Virus record (IMG/VR): IMGVR_UViG_3300025601_000057
Location: 1-36,695 of that record
Origin: a virus
Reading direction: 5' to 3' (one strand)
Length of the DNA stretch: 36,695 nt
In this document: positions 1 through 7,748 of the stretch, piece after piece
Position numbering within the stretch: the stretch's first letter is position 1
How the letters are laid out: each line of letters opens with the position of its first letter
Made by a program: the position numbers and the translations under genes
Notes under the pieces: model-generated
The model's input: the letters and a program-made list of their open reading frames with translations, nothing else
What the model was told of the DNA's origin: nothing
Databases searched by the model: none

Positions 1-200
1 ATGCAGGAGTAAAGATTCAGGGAAGTAACAATCCTTTTTACATCTATCAATCTAACGGCTCGAACACTAATAAGTTAAGGTTTAATTATAATTCGATGTC
101 CGATGCAGGTGGTCAAATGACTATAGCCTCCAACGGAGACATCAGCTTCTACGAGGACACAGGCACAACGGCTAAGTTCTTCTGGGATGCGTCTGCGGAG
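1..200 (+). repeat. 200-bp direct repeat, copy A (partner 35990-36189)
   Basis: Bases 1-200 match 35990-36189 with two differences that I can see (near 127 and 146). Both copies are in the fibre reading frame and encode the SIHAGVKIQ...FFWDASAE segment, after which the two sequences diverge sharply. Confidence 0.95.
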
Positions 201-1526
201 GCTTTGGGTATTGGCACTAGTAGTGTAGATAGTTTATTACACTTGTCAAAAGCCTCTGGTGGGTCAATTATACGATTAGAAAACCCAGATACTGGTCTTT
301 CTAGCTCCGAAATTGTTGGTAGAATTGAATTTGAAACTCAAGACAATGGCGGGGCTGGTGTTAATTCTTACATTCAAGCCGTTGGTCAAGGCTCAGGAGG
401 CGCTAATCAATTAGAGTTTGGTACAGGCACTAGCAACTCACCATCAACACGTTTAGTCATAGACGCTTCAGGCAACGTGTTGGTGGGTAAGTCTGCCTCT
501 AACACAGCTGTCGAAGGGTCTGAGCTTAGAGATGACGGGTCAATTGTAGCCACGCGGGCTGGTGGCATTGCGGCACTGCTTAACCGAACATCCTCTGATG
601 GTGAGATTTTGAGGATTGCAAAAGACGGCACAACTGTTGGGTCATGGCAGTCAAGAGCAGGGTTAGTTTCTACTATTATTCTCGACCCAAGATCAAATGG
701 CGCAGGACTCAGCGGCGGTGGCAATGCTATTTTCCCTACTAGCAATACAGGTGCTTTACTTAACGATCATGTGGACTTGGGGAACGCGGATTATAAATTC
801 AAAGACGCATACCTATCAGTCGGTTTACGCGGTGATACACTTAAATTTAGCTCAAATGCTGGCACAGAACGTATGCGCATAGACTCCAGCGGTCGATTAA
901 ACGTAGGCGTAACTAGCGGTTCCTTTAACGCTAGGATTACGTCTTACAGCTCATCTAGCTATACTTTTGAGTCTGTTAGAACAGGAACAGGGAATGAAGG
1001 CCATGTTGTTTTTAAGAACGGCAATGGCGCTGTCGGCTTAATCACAACCAATGGCTCTGCTACCGCTTACGGCACTTCCTCAGACTATAGGCTAAAAGAA
1101 GACCTACAGCCAATGACAGGCTCTATTGACAGAGTTAAAGCATTGAAGCCTTGGAACTTTGCGTGGAAGATAGACGGCTCTCGCGTTGATGGCTTTATGG
1201 CTCACGAAGCCCAAGAGGTTGTTGCTAACTGCGCTACTGGCACTAAAGACGCTATGAAAGACGAAGAGTACGAAGTTACTGCGGCTACAGGCGATATATA
1301 CACAGCGGCGGTTGATGCCGTTGATGAGATTATCCATAGCTCAGACGTAGTTGAGCCTGAAACACTTGAGGAAGGTCAGCAATGGAGACAGACCACTGCA
1401 CAAGTAATGGACACTCGGAATATCCCCGATTATCAAGGCATAGACCAATCTAAACTAGTGCCTCTTTTAGTGTCGGCTTTACAAGAAGCTATCGCAAGAA
1501 TTGAAACCTTAGAAGCAGGAGAATAA
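3..1526 (+). CDS. Tail fibre protein, C-terminal part with S74 intramolecular chaperone (5' truncated by window edge)
   Basis: The frame is open from base 3, so the gene begins outside the window; the first internal ATG (96) is not the true start. The N-terminal part carries fibre-type repeats (GDISFYEDTG, ALGIGTSS, MRIDSSGRLNVG) common in marine phage receptor-binding proteins. The last ~148 residues are a peptidase S74 chaperone domain. Its Ser-Lys pair is visible in SDYRLKED (Ser codon at 1080, Lys codon at 1095), the spacing used for self-cleavage. In this family the domain assists trimer folding and is then released. The C-terminus has a short helical tail (LVPLLVSALQEAIARIETLE). It is followed two bases later by a small conserved gene. 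The gene opening at 35530 encodes a matching N-terminal region and shares a 200-bp segment with it, so they are probably parts of one fibre gene or two variants. Confidence 0.9.
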   Translation, partial: AGVKIQGSNNPFYIYQSNGSNTNKLRFNYNSMSDAGGQMTIASNGDISFYEDTGTTAKFFWDASAEALGIGTSSVDSLLHLSKASGGSIIRLENPDTGLSSSEIVGRIEFETQDNGGAGVNSYIQAVGQGSGGANQLEFGTGTSNSPSTRLVIDASGNVLVGKSASNTAVEGSELRDDGSIVATRAGGIAALLNRTSSDGEILRIAKDGTTVGSWQSRAGLVSTIILDPRSNGAGLSGGGNAIFPTSNTGALLNDHVDLGNADYKFKDAYLSVGLRGDTLKFSSNAGTERMRIDSSGRLNVGVTSGSFNARITSYSSSSYTFESVRTGTGNEGHVVFKNGNGAVGLITTNGSATAYGTSSDYRLKEDLQPMTGSIDRVKALKPWNFAWKIDGSRVDGFMAHEAQEVVANCATGTKDAMKDEEYEVTAATGDIYTAAVDAVDEIIHSSDVVEPETLEEGQQWRQTTAQVMDTRNIPDYQGIDQSKLVPLLVSALQEAIARIETLEAGE

Positions 1527-1528
1527 TC

Positions 1529-1846
1529 ATGGCAGTAACTTGGACAATCGCAACACTAGAACGCAACACTTCAGACGATGGCGTAGTAATAGCACACTGG
1601 CGAGCTAACGATAGCGAAGCAGTAGGCGAAGAAACATACTCAGGCAGCTCTTATGGCACTTGTGGCTTTACGCCTGACAGCACTGCTGACGGCTACACTG
1701 CCTATGCAGACATCACAGAAGCTCAGGCTATTGAGTGGGTCAAAGCATCTATGGGCGAAGAGGCTGTTGAAGCTCTTGAGTCTAGCATTGCTGCTCAGAT
1801 CGAAGAGTCTAAAGCACCAGCAACAGCCGCTGGCGTACCTTGGTGA
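1529..1846 (+). CDS. Conserved small phage protein next to the tail fibre
   Basis: A 105-residue acidic protein starting MAVTWTIATLERNT, with the central motif GTCGFTPDSTADGYTAYADI and a helical end. Proteins of this kind recur directly downstream of tail fibre genes in T7-like and marine phages, but I know of no assigned function. It starts two bases after the fibre stop codon and its own TGA overlaps the ATG of the next gene (TGATG), so translation is probably coupled. No signal peptide or membrane segment is visible. The family is recognised from memory. Confidence 0.8.
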   Translation: MAVTWTIATLERNTSDDGVVIAHWRANDSEAVGEETYSGSSYGTCGFTPDSTADGYTAYADITEAQAIEWVKASMGEEAVEALESSIAAQIEESKAPATAAGVPW

Positions 1847-2040
1847 TGGAGCTGCTTCTAAAGAGCTTAAAGTCTAAGACTGTACAGTTCAGTATAGCCC
1901 TCGCAGTCCTGAGTATCCTTCAGGGCTACGTTGGGTTCTTACCCGTGTCACCAGCAGGTCAGGCGGCGGTAGGTTGTGTCATAGCTTCCTGCGTCACTGT
2001 GTTGCGCTTTGTAACTACCACGGGTATAGCTGACAAGTAA
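1846..2040 (+). CDS. Small two-helix membrane protein, holin candidate
   Basis: I chose ATG 1846, which overlaps the upstream stop (TGATG), over in-frame TTG 1840 and GTG 1843; this gives 64 residues. Two hydrophobic stretches (VQFSIALAVLSILQGYVGFL and AAVGCVIASCVTVLRFV) flank a short turn, with a basic N-terminus (KSLKSK) and a polar C-terminus. Size and topology fit a small holin. It is followed by two further short membrane proteins, which together look like a lysis cluster at the end of the fibre genes. Holin is inferred from size, helices and position; a structural membrane role is possible. Confidence 0.7.
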   Translation: MELLLKSLKSKTVQFSIALAVLSILQGYVGFLPVSPAGQAAVGCVIASCVTVLRFVTTTGIADK

Positions 2041-2063
2041 AGTTAACCAAAAGGTGCTGTAAT

Positions 2064-2492
2064 ATGTTAGCAGAAATAGCCGCTTGTAACGCAGCCTTTG
2101 CCATTATTAAGACAGCATTAGCTAACGGGAAGGAGTTGTATGATTGTACTGACGCTACTAAGGATTATTTTGAAAACAAAAGCACCGTAGCTAAACGTGT
2201 AGCGTCCAAGGGCAAAAGCGACTTGGATGCTTTCATGGCTCTTGAGAAGATTAAAGAGCAAGAAGAATGGCTGAAGGAATATATGATATATGCTGGCAGG
2301 GCTGACATGTGGCCTGACTGGCTTAGGTTTCAGTCTGACTGTAAGCAACAAAGAGAAAGAGCTGCTAAGTTAGCTGTGCTTAAAAGACACAATAATGTAA
2401 AGCTAATGAAACAATTTTTTATCTTTATTGGTGTAGCCTTTGCAGTAATACCTGTTTTTATCTACGCTTTAATTTACTTACTCAACAAATAG
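2064..2492 (+). CDS. Conserved phage protein with C-terminal membrane anchor
   Basis: A 142-residue protein: a helical, charged cytoplasmic-type domain (residues 1-115, with SDLDAFMALEKIKEQEEWL and the aromatic block MWPDWLRFQ) and one C-terminal membrane helix (FFIFIGVAFAVIPVFIYALIYLL). Similar proteins occur in marine podoviruses beside the lysis and fibre genes; I know no assigned function. A spanin-like or lysis-accessory role is suggested only by the anchor and by its place between two holin-like genes. There is no lipobox or N-terminal signal. Confidence 0.75.
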   Translation: MLAEIAACNAAFAIIKTALANGKELYDCTDATKDYFENKSTVAKRVASKGKSDLDAFMALEKIKEQEEWLKEYMIYAGRADMWPDWLRFQSDCKQQRERAAKLAVLKRHNNVKLMKQFFIFIGVAFAVIPVFIYALIYLLNK

Positions 2493-2504
2493 CAAGGGAT
2501 TGTC

Positions 2505-2672
2505 ATGGTCGAAACAACAAAGGAAGTACTTGACGTAGCCGCAGCTTCTACCGCTGTACTTTCAATGGCTGCTTGGTTACCGCCAGCAGCTTCCATACTT
2601 ACAATACTTTGGCTTGGTATTAGGATATATGAGTCAGATACTGTACAAAGTATACTAGGGCGTACAAAATGA
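2505..2672 (+). CDS. 55-residue membrane protein, holin candidate
   Basis: Reading directly from ATG 2505 gives 55 residues with a polar N-terminus (MVETTKEVLDVAA), a hydrophobic centre (AVLSMAAWLPPAASILTILWLGIRIY) and a charged tail (LGRTK). It resembles the small holin-like proteins of marine T7-like phages. The stop codon overlaps the start of the next gene as ATGA at 2669-2672, which supports it being real. An AAGGGA ribosome-binding site lies at about 2493-2498. Whether it is the timing holin or a partner of its neighbours cannot be decided from sequence. Confidence 0.7.
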   Translation: MVETTKEVLDVAAASTAVLSMAAWLPPAASILTILWLGIRIYESDTVQSILGRTK

Positions 2673-3046
2673 GCATATTGACTGCAATCCTTGGACCAGT
2701 AGCGGGTATAGCTAAGAGCTACCTAAACAACAAAGCTGAAGAAAAGCAAGCCGTACATCAGCGTAAGTTGTCAGTCATAGAGAACGACGCTAACTGGGAA
2801 GCTAAGATGGCTGAAGCGTCTAAGGACTCCTGGAAGGATGAGTTCTGGACTATTGTTTTAGCTATCCCTATCTTCATGATTGGCTACGCTATTGCTGCTA
2901 ATGATGTTACAATCATAGCTAGAGTAGCTACAGCTTTTGAAGCACTAGAAAAATTACCTGAGTGGTATCAATACCTGCTGTTTATAGCTATATCATCTAG
3001 CTTCGGTATACGCGGAGTTAATAAAATAATGCAGATGAGGAAGTAA
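2669..3046 (+). CDS. Membrane protein resembling 3TM-type holins of phages and gene transfer agents
   Basis: A 125-residue protein with an amphipathic N-terminus, a charged linker (EEKQAVHQRKLSVIENDANWEAKMAEAS), then SWKDEFWTIVLAIPIFMIGY and WYQYLLFIAISSSFGIRGVNK as membrane segments. The pattern 'SWKDE + helix ... PEWYQYLL + helix + FGIRG' matches what I remember of the GTA/phage 3TM holin family. It overlaps the preceding 55-codon gene by four bases and lies three bases before the giant structural gene. It is the best family match among the three adjacent holin candidates, but the family call is from memory. Confidence 0.65.
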   Translation: MSILTAILGPVAGIAKSYLNNKAEEKQAVHQRKLSVIENDANWEAKMAEASKDSWKDEFWTIVLAIPIFMIGYAIAANDVTIIARVATAFEALEKLPEWYQYLLFIAISSSFGIRGVNKIMQMRK

Positions 3047-3048
3047 GA

Positions 3049-6000
3049 ATGGGTCGTGGCAGAGGAAGACAAGAAGCAAGGCGACTTGCTGAAGAAGAAG
3101 CATTACGTAGACTAGCTGCTGGGACGGCTGTGCTGCCTCCTGTAACAGTTCTTCCTTTAGAAGCTCCAAGCACCGTAGCTAACCCTGTTAACTGGAAAAG
3201 CGCGGCTATTAACAAAGATGATAGTTATTTCTCTAGTCAATACGGTGTATATGGTTTAGACGCTCCTGATCCCGATAAAGAAAGCGAAACAGGTTCTATT
3301 GAGGCTGCTTTGTCTCGTTTAGCTAACGCGCCTCAAAGAGAAGCTAACTCTGCAATTTACAGCACGTTTACTGACGAAGAAAGAGTTCTCTCTACGCAAA
3401 CTAATCTTCTTAAAAAATACGGTATTACTTCTGCAAACATTGGTAATAAAGTTTTAACTGACGATCAGATGTTTGAGTTAACTTCTAAGTTAGACAATGA
3501 AATTACAGACTGGCAGACAACTAACCTAAGCACTCTAGCGTCAGAAGATCCAGAAGCTTTTGCAGCAGAATACGGCAAGCTGTACGAAACATCACAGATA
3601 AAGTTTTTAAGCTCCTTGTATGAGTCAGGCGCTTTAGATAAAGACGAATACTTAAACGCTTCTGCTCAGACTTTAATGGCAGGCGATAAATATAATACAG
3701 ATGTTTATATAATAGACAAAGGTAAATTGTACGCAGCTCCTTCTAACTCTGCAGGCAACCCTAATTTTTACAGTGAAGTTGTTTTGTTCCCTGACCAAGC
3801 ATCAGGCCAAAATCAATACAACACTTTTAACTATAAAATAGGAAGTCAGTCACCTACCTCTGATTTTGATGCGAGCGGTGTAACTAAGTTCTTAAATAGC
3901 GCTCCTATTAAGATGGCTGCTTCAATGTTGGGGTTACCTGGCGTTGCTGTTTTAACAGGCTTGAAAGCAGCTAACGGAGAGACTCTACACGCAGAAGACT
4001 GGGCTACTTTAGCTATAGCAGGTCTGGGAGAGGTGGCGCAGGCTAAAGGTTTTGATGCAGCAGAAGCAGGTTCTAAAGCAAACGTAGCTGGTAACGCCGC
4101 TGTTGACTCTGCTATTGCGGAGTATAACGCATACGCTTCTGGGATGCCGGCTGGCACATTTATACCGCCGAATTACACTGCTGTATACGACGCAGCCTAT
4201 AATTCTTCAATTGCAGCAAGTGGTGTTACAACTACTTTTATGGGAATTGATCTTGCTAAATTTGCAGAAAACGCTGATTTAAGCACTTCTGTAAGCCAGG
4301 ATGTCTTAGACGCTGTCTCTGCTTTAGAAGATGCCGCTAAAGGTCAAGGAGACGGTGTTGTTTATAACTTTCTTGAGGATACAACAAACTCTTTAGGCGA
4401 AGACTTTAATGCTTCAAATATTGACCTTATAATAAGTGCTTTTGATACTGTTGTCAATGACAGGGTTGAAAGAGAAGCTAAAGCTGCTGAAGTTGCTAGG
4501 GTTGCTCAAGAAGCTAGAGTAGCAGAGGAAGCAAGAGTTGCTGAAGAAGCTAGAGTTGCTGAAGAAGCTAGAGTTGCTGCAGAAGCTAAAGCTGCAGAAG
4601 AAGCTAGAGTAGCAGAGGAAGCAAGAGTTGCTGAAGAAGCTAGAGTTGCTGCAGAAGCTAGAGCTGCAGAAGAAGCTAGAGTTATTAGGGACGCTGAAAT
4701 AGCAGAAGAAGTTAGGGTTGCAGAAGTAGCGAGATTAGCTGAAGAAGCCGCTAAAGTTGAAAGAGAAGCCGCAGAAGAAGCTGCTAAATTAGCTGAAGAG
4801 GCTGCAAAAAAGGCTGAGGAAGAAGCTATAGCTAACGCTGAAGCAGAGAAACAAGCAGCCCTGGATCTAAAAGCTGCTGCAGAAGCTAAGGCAGCTCAAG
4901 AAGCCGCCGACAGAGCTGAAGCTGCTAGAGTAGAAGAAGCCAGGCTTGCCGAAGAAACAAGAGTTGCTGCAGAAGCTAAAGCTGCAGAAGAAGCTAGAGT
5001 AGCAGAGGAAGCAAGAGTTGCTGAAGAAGCTAGAGTTGCTGCTGAAGCTCAAGCTGCAGAGGAAGCTAGGGCTGCTCAAGAGAAAGCTGAAGAAGCTGCT
5101 AGAGTTGCTGCTGAAATAGCTAAAGCTGCTGAAGAAGAAGCCGCAGCAAACGCTGAAGCAGAGAGACAAGCTGTGTTAGATCTACAAGCAGAGGCAGACG
5201 CTAAGGCTGCTAGAGAAGCAGAAGCTAGAGCTGAAGCTGCCAGAGTAGAGGCTGCTAGAGTTGCTGAAGAAGCTAAAGCGGCTGCTGAGGCTAAAGCGGC
5301 TGCAGAAGCTAAGGCAGCCAAAGAAGCAGAGGAAAGAGCTACAGCCAAAGCTGCTGAAGAAGCGAGAGTTGCTGAAGAAGCTAGAGCTGCAAAAGAAGCT
5401 AAAGACGCCGCAGACGCTAAAGCTGCTGAAGAAGCTGCTAAGACAGCCGCTGAGGTTAAAGCTGCTGAGGAAGCTCAAGCCGCTGCTGACGCTAAAGCCG
5501 AAGAAGATAGAATAGCTGAGGAAGACAGAGTAGCAGAAGAAACTAGGCTTGCTAGAGTTGCTAAAGCTGCTGCAGACGCTCAAGATGCTGCTGATGCTGT
5601 AGCTAAAGAAGAAGCTAGAGTAGCTAAGGAAGAAGCAGAAGAAGCTTCTAGAAGAGCTGCTGAGATTTCTAAAGCTGCTGAAGAAGAAGCTAAAGCAAAC
5701 GCTGAAAAAGAGAAACAAGCAGCCCTAGACTTACAAGCTGAAGCAGACGCTAAGGCTGCTAGAGAAGCTGAAGCTAGAGCTGAAGCTGCTAGAGTTGAAG
5801 AGGTAAGAGTTGCTAAAGCTGCTGTTGATGCTGCTGAAGCTGCCAGAGTTGCAGAGGAAGCTAGAGTTGCACAGGCTGCTGCAGATGCTCAAGCCGTTAC
5901 TGACGCTAGAGTTGCAGAAGAAGCTAGAGTTGCTGAAGAAGCTAGAGTTGCTGAAGAAGCTAGAGTTGCTCAAGAACTAGCTGACGCTCAAGTTGCTGAA

Positions 6001-7098
6001 GAAGCTAGAGTTGCTGAAGAAGCTAGAGTTGCTGAAGAAGCTAGAGTTGCTGAAGAAGCTAGAGTTGCTGAAGAAGCTAGAGTTGCTGAAGAAGAAGCTG
6101 CCGCTGCCGAAGTAACCATAACTGATCCAGCAACAGGCGAGGAGATAATAGCCACTCAGCCTGATCAAGTTGAAACAGAGCAGCCTCTGCCTGACTTCGA
6201 GCTTGATGAAGAACCTATTGTCTTTGAACCACCTACGGACACTTCTGGAGGAGCAGCAGAAGGAGGAGCAAGTGCTGGAGGCGGGGCAGGTGCTGGTGGA
6301 GATGCAGGCGACAGTGCGCCAGTCTCTGATGACATAGTGTTAAGACAGGTGTACGAGGCCGTGTTAGCAGACGAGATTCCTATTGACGAGTACATTAGGA
6401 TGGGAGGCAGGTTTGTCGATGAGCTACGAGCAGGAGTATCTTTAGAAGACGCTCAAGGTCCGTATGAAGAACCTATTATAGATGACACCCCTATTGAGCT
6501 TGACAAGACTGGCGAGCCTCTAACTGAAGAAGGTCCGTTGTTCCCTAGCGACTTCTACGAAGATCCTACAGATTCTTCTGTAGGTTCTACAATTGACTCA
6601 GATCCTGTAACAGTTCCAACAACAGGAACAGTAGACGAAGGTGTAGGCACAGGCGGTGTTGGTATGGATGGCTTAGACGGCCTTGATGGCACAGATGGTC
6701 TTGACGGTTTAGACGGTTTAGACGGCCTCGATGGCTTAGACGGCCTTGACGGAGCTGCTGGAGACCAAGGAGACCAAGGAGACCAAGGAGACCAAGGAGA
6801 CCAAGGAGACCAAGGAGACCAAGGAGACCAAGGAGACCAAGGAGACCAAGGAGACCAAGGAGACCAAGGAGACCAAGGAGACACTGGCGAACAGGGGCTA
6901 CAGGGCGAGAAAGGGGAACAAGGCATGATGTCACCTACTAGAACTACTGATATGGTGTTTGCAGACCTGTTTAAATCTAAAATAGACATTGGCAGTAACC
7001 AGGTAGTTTCTCCTTATGTACAGTTACAACAACGAGGCTTGCAAGCTCCTGCTCAGCAAGGAATGCTAACAAACTCTAACAATTTTAGAAGGCGATAA
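3049..7098 (+). CDS. Giant virion-associated protein: globular head, ~546-residue coiled-coil repeat and collagen-like stalk
   Basis: A 1349-residue protein, the largest gene in the window. Residues 1-470 are of ordinary composition, with a hydrophobic patch near 280-330 (MAASMLGLPGVAVLTGL). Residues ~473-1019 are almost entirely Ala/Glu/Arg/Val in EEARVA-type hexads, predicting a long TolA-like helix. Three copies of a longer unit (ANAExExQAxLDLxAxA...RAEAARVE) lie near residues 590, 695 and 878. Then come an acidic linker with a Gly/Ala-rich patch (GGASAGGGAGAGGDAG), Gly-X-Y repeats at ~1204-1292 (GLD, then 13 GDQ) and a 55-residue tail ending FRRR. Its place before the tail tube genes suggests a structural or fibre-like protein. 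No enzymatic motif is seen. I do not recognise a named family. Confidence 0.85.
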   Translation: MGRGRGRQEARRLAEEEALRRLAAGTAVLPPVTVLPLEAPSTVANPVNWKSAAINKDDSYFSSQYGVYGLDAPDPDKESETGSIEAALSRLANAPQREANSAIYSTFTDEERVLSTQTNLLKKYGITSANIGNKVLTDDQMFELTSKLDNEITDWQTTNLSTLASEDPEAFAAEYGKLYETSQIKFLSSLYESGALDKDEYLNASAQTLMAGDKYNTDVYIIDKGKLYAAPSNSAGNPNFYSEVVLFPDQASGQNQYNTFNYKIGSQSPTSDFDASGVTKFLNSAPIKMAASMLGLPGVAVLTGLKAANGETLHAEDWATLAIAGLGEVAQAKGFDAAEAGSKANVAGNAAVDSAIAEYNAYASGMPAGTFIPPNYTAVYDAAYNSSIAASGVTTTFMGIDLAKFAENADLSTSVSQDVLDAVSALEDAAKGQGDGVVYNFLEDTTNSLGEDFNASNIDLIISAFDTVVNDRVEREAKAAEVARVAQEARVAEEARVAEEARVAEEARVAAEAKAAEEARVAEEARVAEEARVAAEARAAEEARVIRDAEIAEEVRVAEVARLAEEAAKVEREAAEEAAKLAEEAAKKAEEEAIANAEAEKQAALDLKAAAEAKAAQEAADRAEAARVEEARLAEETRVAAEAKAAEEARVAEEARVAEEARVAAEAQAAEEARAAQEKAEEAARVAAEIAKAAEEEAAANAEAERQAVLDLQAEADAKAAREAEARAEAARVEAARVAEEAKAAAEAKAAAEAKAAKEAEERATAKAAEEARVAEEARAAKEAKDAADAKAAEEAAKTAAEVKAAEEAQAAADAKAEEDRIAEEDRVAEETRLARVAKAAADAQDAADAVAKEEARVAKEEAEEASRRAAEISKAAEEEAKANAEKEKQAALDLQAEADAKAAREAEARAEAARVEEVRVAKAAVDAAEAARVAEEARVAQAAADAQAVTDARVAEEARVAEEARVAEEARVAQELADAQVAEEARVAEEARVAEEARVAEEARVAEEARVAEEEAAAAEVTITDPATGEEIIATQPDQVETEQPLPDFELDEEPIVFEPPTDTSGGAAEGGASAGGGAGAGGDAGDSAPVSDDIVLRQVYEAVLADEIPIDEYIRMGGRFVDELRAGVSLEDAQGPYEEPIIDDTPIELDKTGEPLTEEGPLFPSDFYEDPTDSSVGSTIDSDPVTVPTTGTVDEGVGTGGVGMDGLDGLDGTDGLDGLDGLDGLDGLDGLDGAAGDQGDQGDQGDQGDQGDQGDQGDQGDQGDQGDQGDQGDQGDTGEQGLQGEKGEQGMMSPTRTTDMVFADLFKSKIDIGSNQVVSPYVQLQQRGLQAPAQQGMLTNSNNFRRR
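4467..6105 (+). repeat. Degenerate 18-bp tandem repeats encoding the EEARVA coiled coil
   Basis: The unit gttgctgaagaagctaga (VAEEAR) and its variants fill this region, with the purest run at about 5995-6090. Arginine is coded almost only by AGA here. The open antisense frames across it are by-products of the repeat. Confidence 0.9.
4570..5042 (+). repeat. 83-bp identical direct repeat, 390 bp apart (4570-4652 and 4960-5042)
   Basis: The two 83-bp segments are identical by eye. The 390-bp offset equals 130 codons, so duplication or recombination between them keeps the frame and would change stalk length by 130 residues. Confidence 0.85.
6760..6876 (+). repeat. Perfect 9-bp tandem repeat (GGAGACCAA x13) encoding GDQ collagen-like units
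   Basis: Thirteen back-to-back identical copies of GGAGACCAA, in frame as Gly-Asp-Gln, follow a GLD run (6661-6756) whose codons vary. The identity of the GDQ units points to recent slippage expansion. Confidence 0.95.
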
Positions 7099-7100
7099 TA

Positions 7101-7748
7101 ATGACATACCTACAATTAGTAAACAGTGTTCTACGGAGACTCAGAGAAGAAGAAGTAAGCACTGTAGGACAGACCAGCTATTCTAAGCTTGTTGGAGAGT
7201 TTATTAATGATGCTAAGCGAACTGTAGAAGATACCTGGGACTGGTCAGCTTTACGAAGCACGTTAACTGTTACCACCACTCCTGATGTTTTTAACTACAA
7301 CCTTACAGGCTCTCAAGACCGCATTAAAGTTCTTGACGTTGTTAATGACACTTCTGACTGGTTCATGGAGTATCGTGCAGCACACTGGATGACAGCAGCT
7401 TACTTGATTGAGACTCCGCCTCTAGGCGCTCCTCAGTTCTATAGCTGGAATGGTATAGACACTAACGGCGACAGCGCTGTTGATGTCTACCCTGCTCCTA
7501 ACGGCGTGTACAACCTATACTTTAACGTGGTGCTGAGAACAGCAGATTTAGCAGAAGACACTGACAGGATGTTTATACCTTCTTCTCCTGTTATACAGCT
7601 GGCTACTGCACTAGGCGCTAGAGAGCGTGGAGAGACAGGCGGTACTTCTGCTTCTGAGTTGTTCTCACTGGCTGGTAGAACATTGTCAGACGCTGTAGCA
7701 CTCGACGCTGCTAAACACCCTGAAGAGACTATTTGGACGACTGTATAA
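7101..7748 (+). CDS. Tail tubular protein A-like head-tail adaptor (T7 gp11 equivalent)
   Basis: A 215-residue protein opening MTYLQLVNSVLRRLREEEVST, with SKLVGEFINDAKRTVEDTWDWSALR and later PQFYSWNGIDTNGDSAVDVYPAP, the pattern of the podovirus adaptor that sits under the portal and starts the tail tube. The length is close to T7 gp11. It starts three bases after the giant gene and overlaps the next gene (tail nozzle) as TAATG, the same pair order as T7 gp11-gp12. It is assembled on the filled head in related phages. Family recognised by pattern; equivalence to gp11 is also supported by gene order. Confidence 0.8.
   Translation: MTYLQLVNSVLRRLREEEVSTVGQTSYSKLVGEFINDAKRTVEDTWDWSALRSTLTVTTTPDVFNYNLTGSQDRIKVLDVVNDTSDWFMEYRAAHWMTAAYLIETPPLGAPQFYSWNGIDTNGDSAVDVYPAPNGVYNLYFNVVLRTADLAEDTDRMFIPSSPVIQLATALGARERGETGGTSASELFSLAGRTLSDAVALDAAKHPEETIWTTV

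Noticed and set aside
4867-6395. Several long open frames on the minus strand and a third plus frame
   Set aside because: They are shadows of the EEARVA repeat, with low-complexity Ser/Phe or Leu/Lys products and no ribosome-binding sites.
6555-6989. Minus-strand frames of repeated SPW or LLG over the collagen region
   Set aside because: Direct by-products of the 9-bp repeat; no independent evidence.
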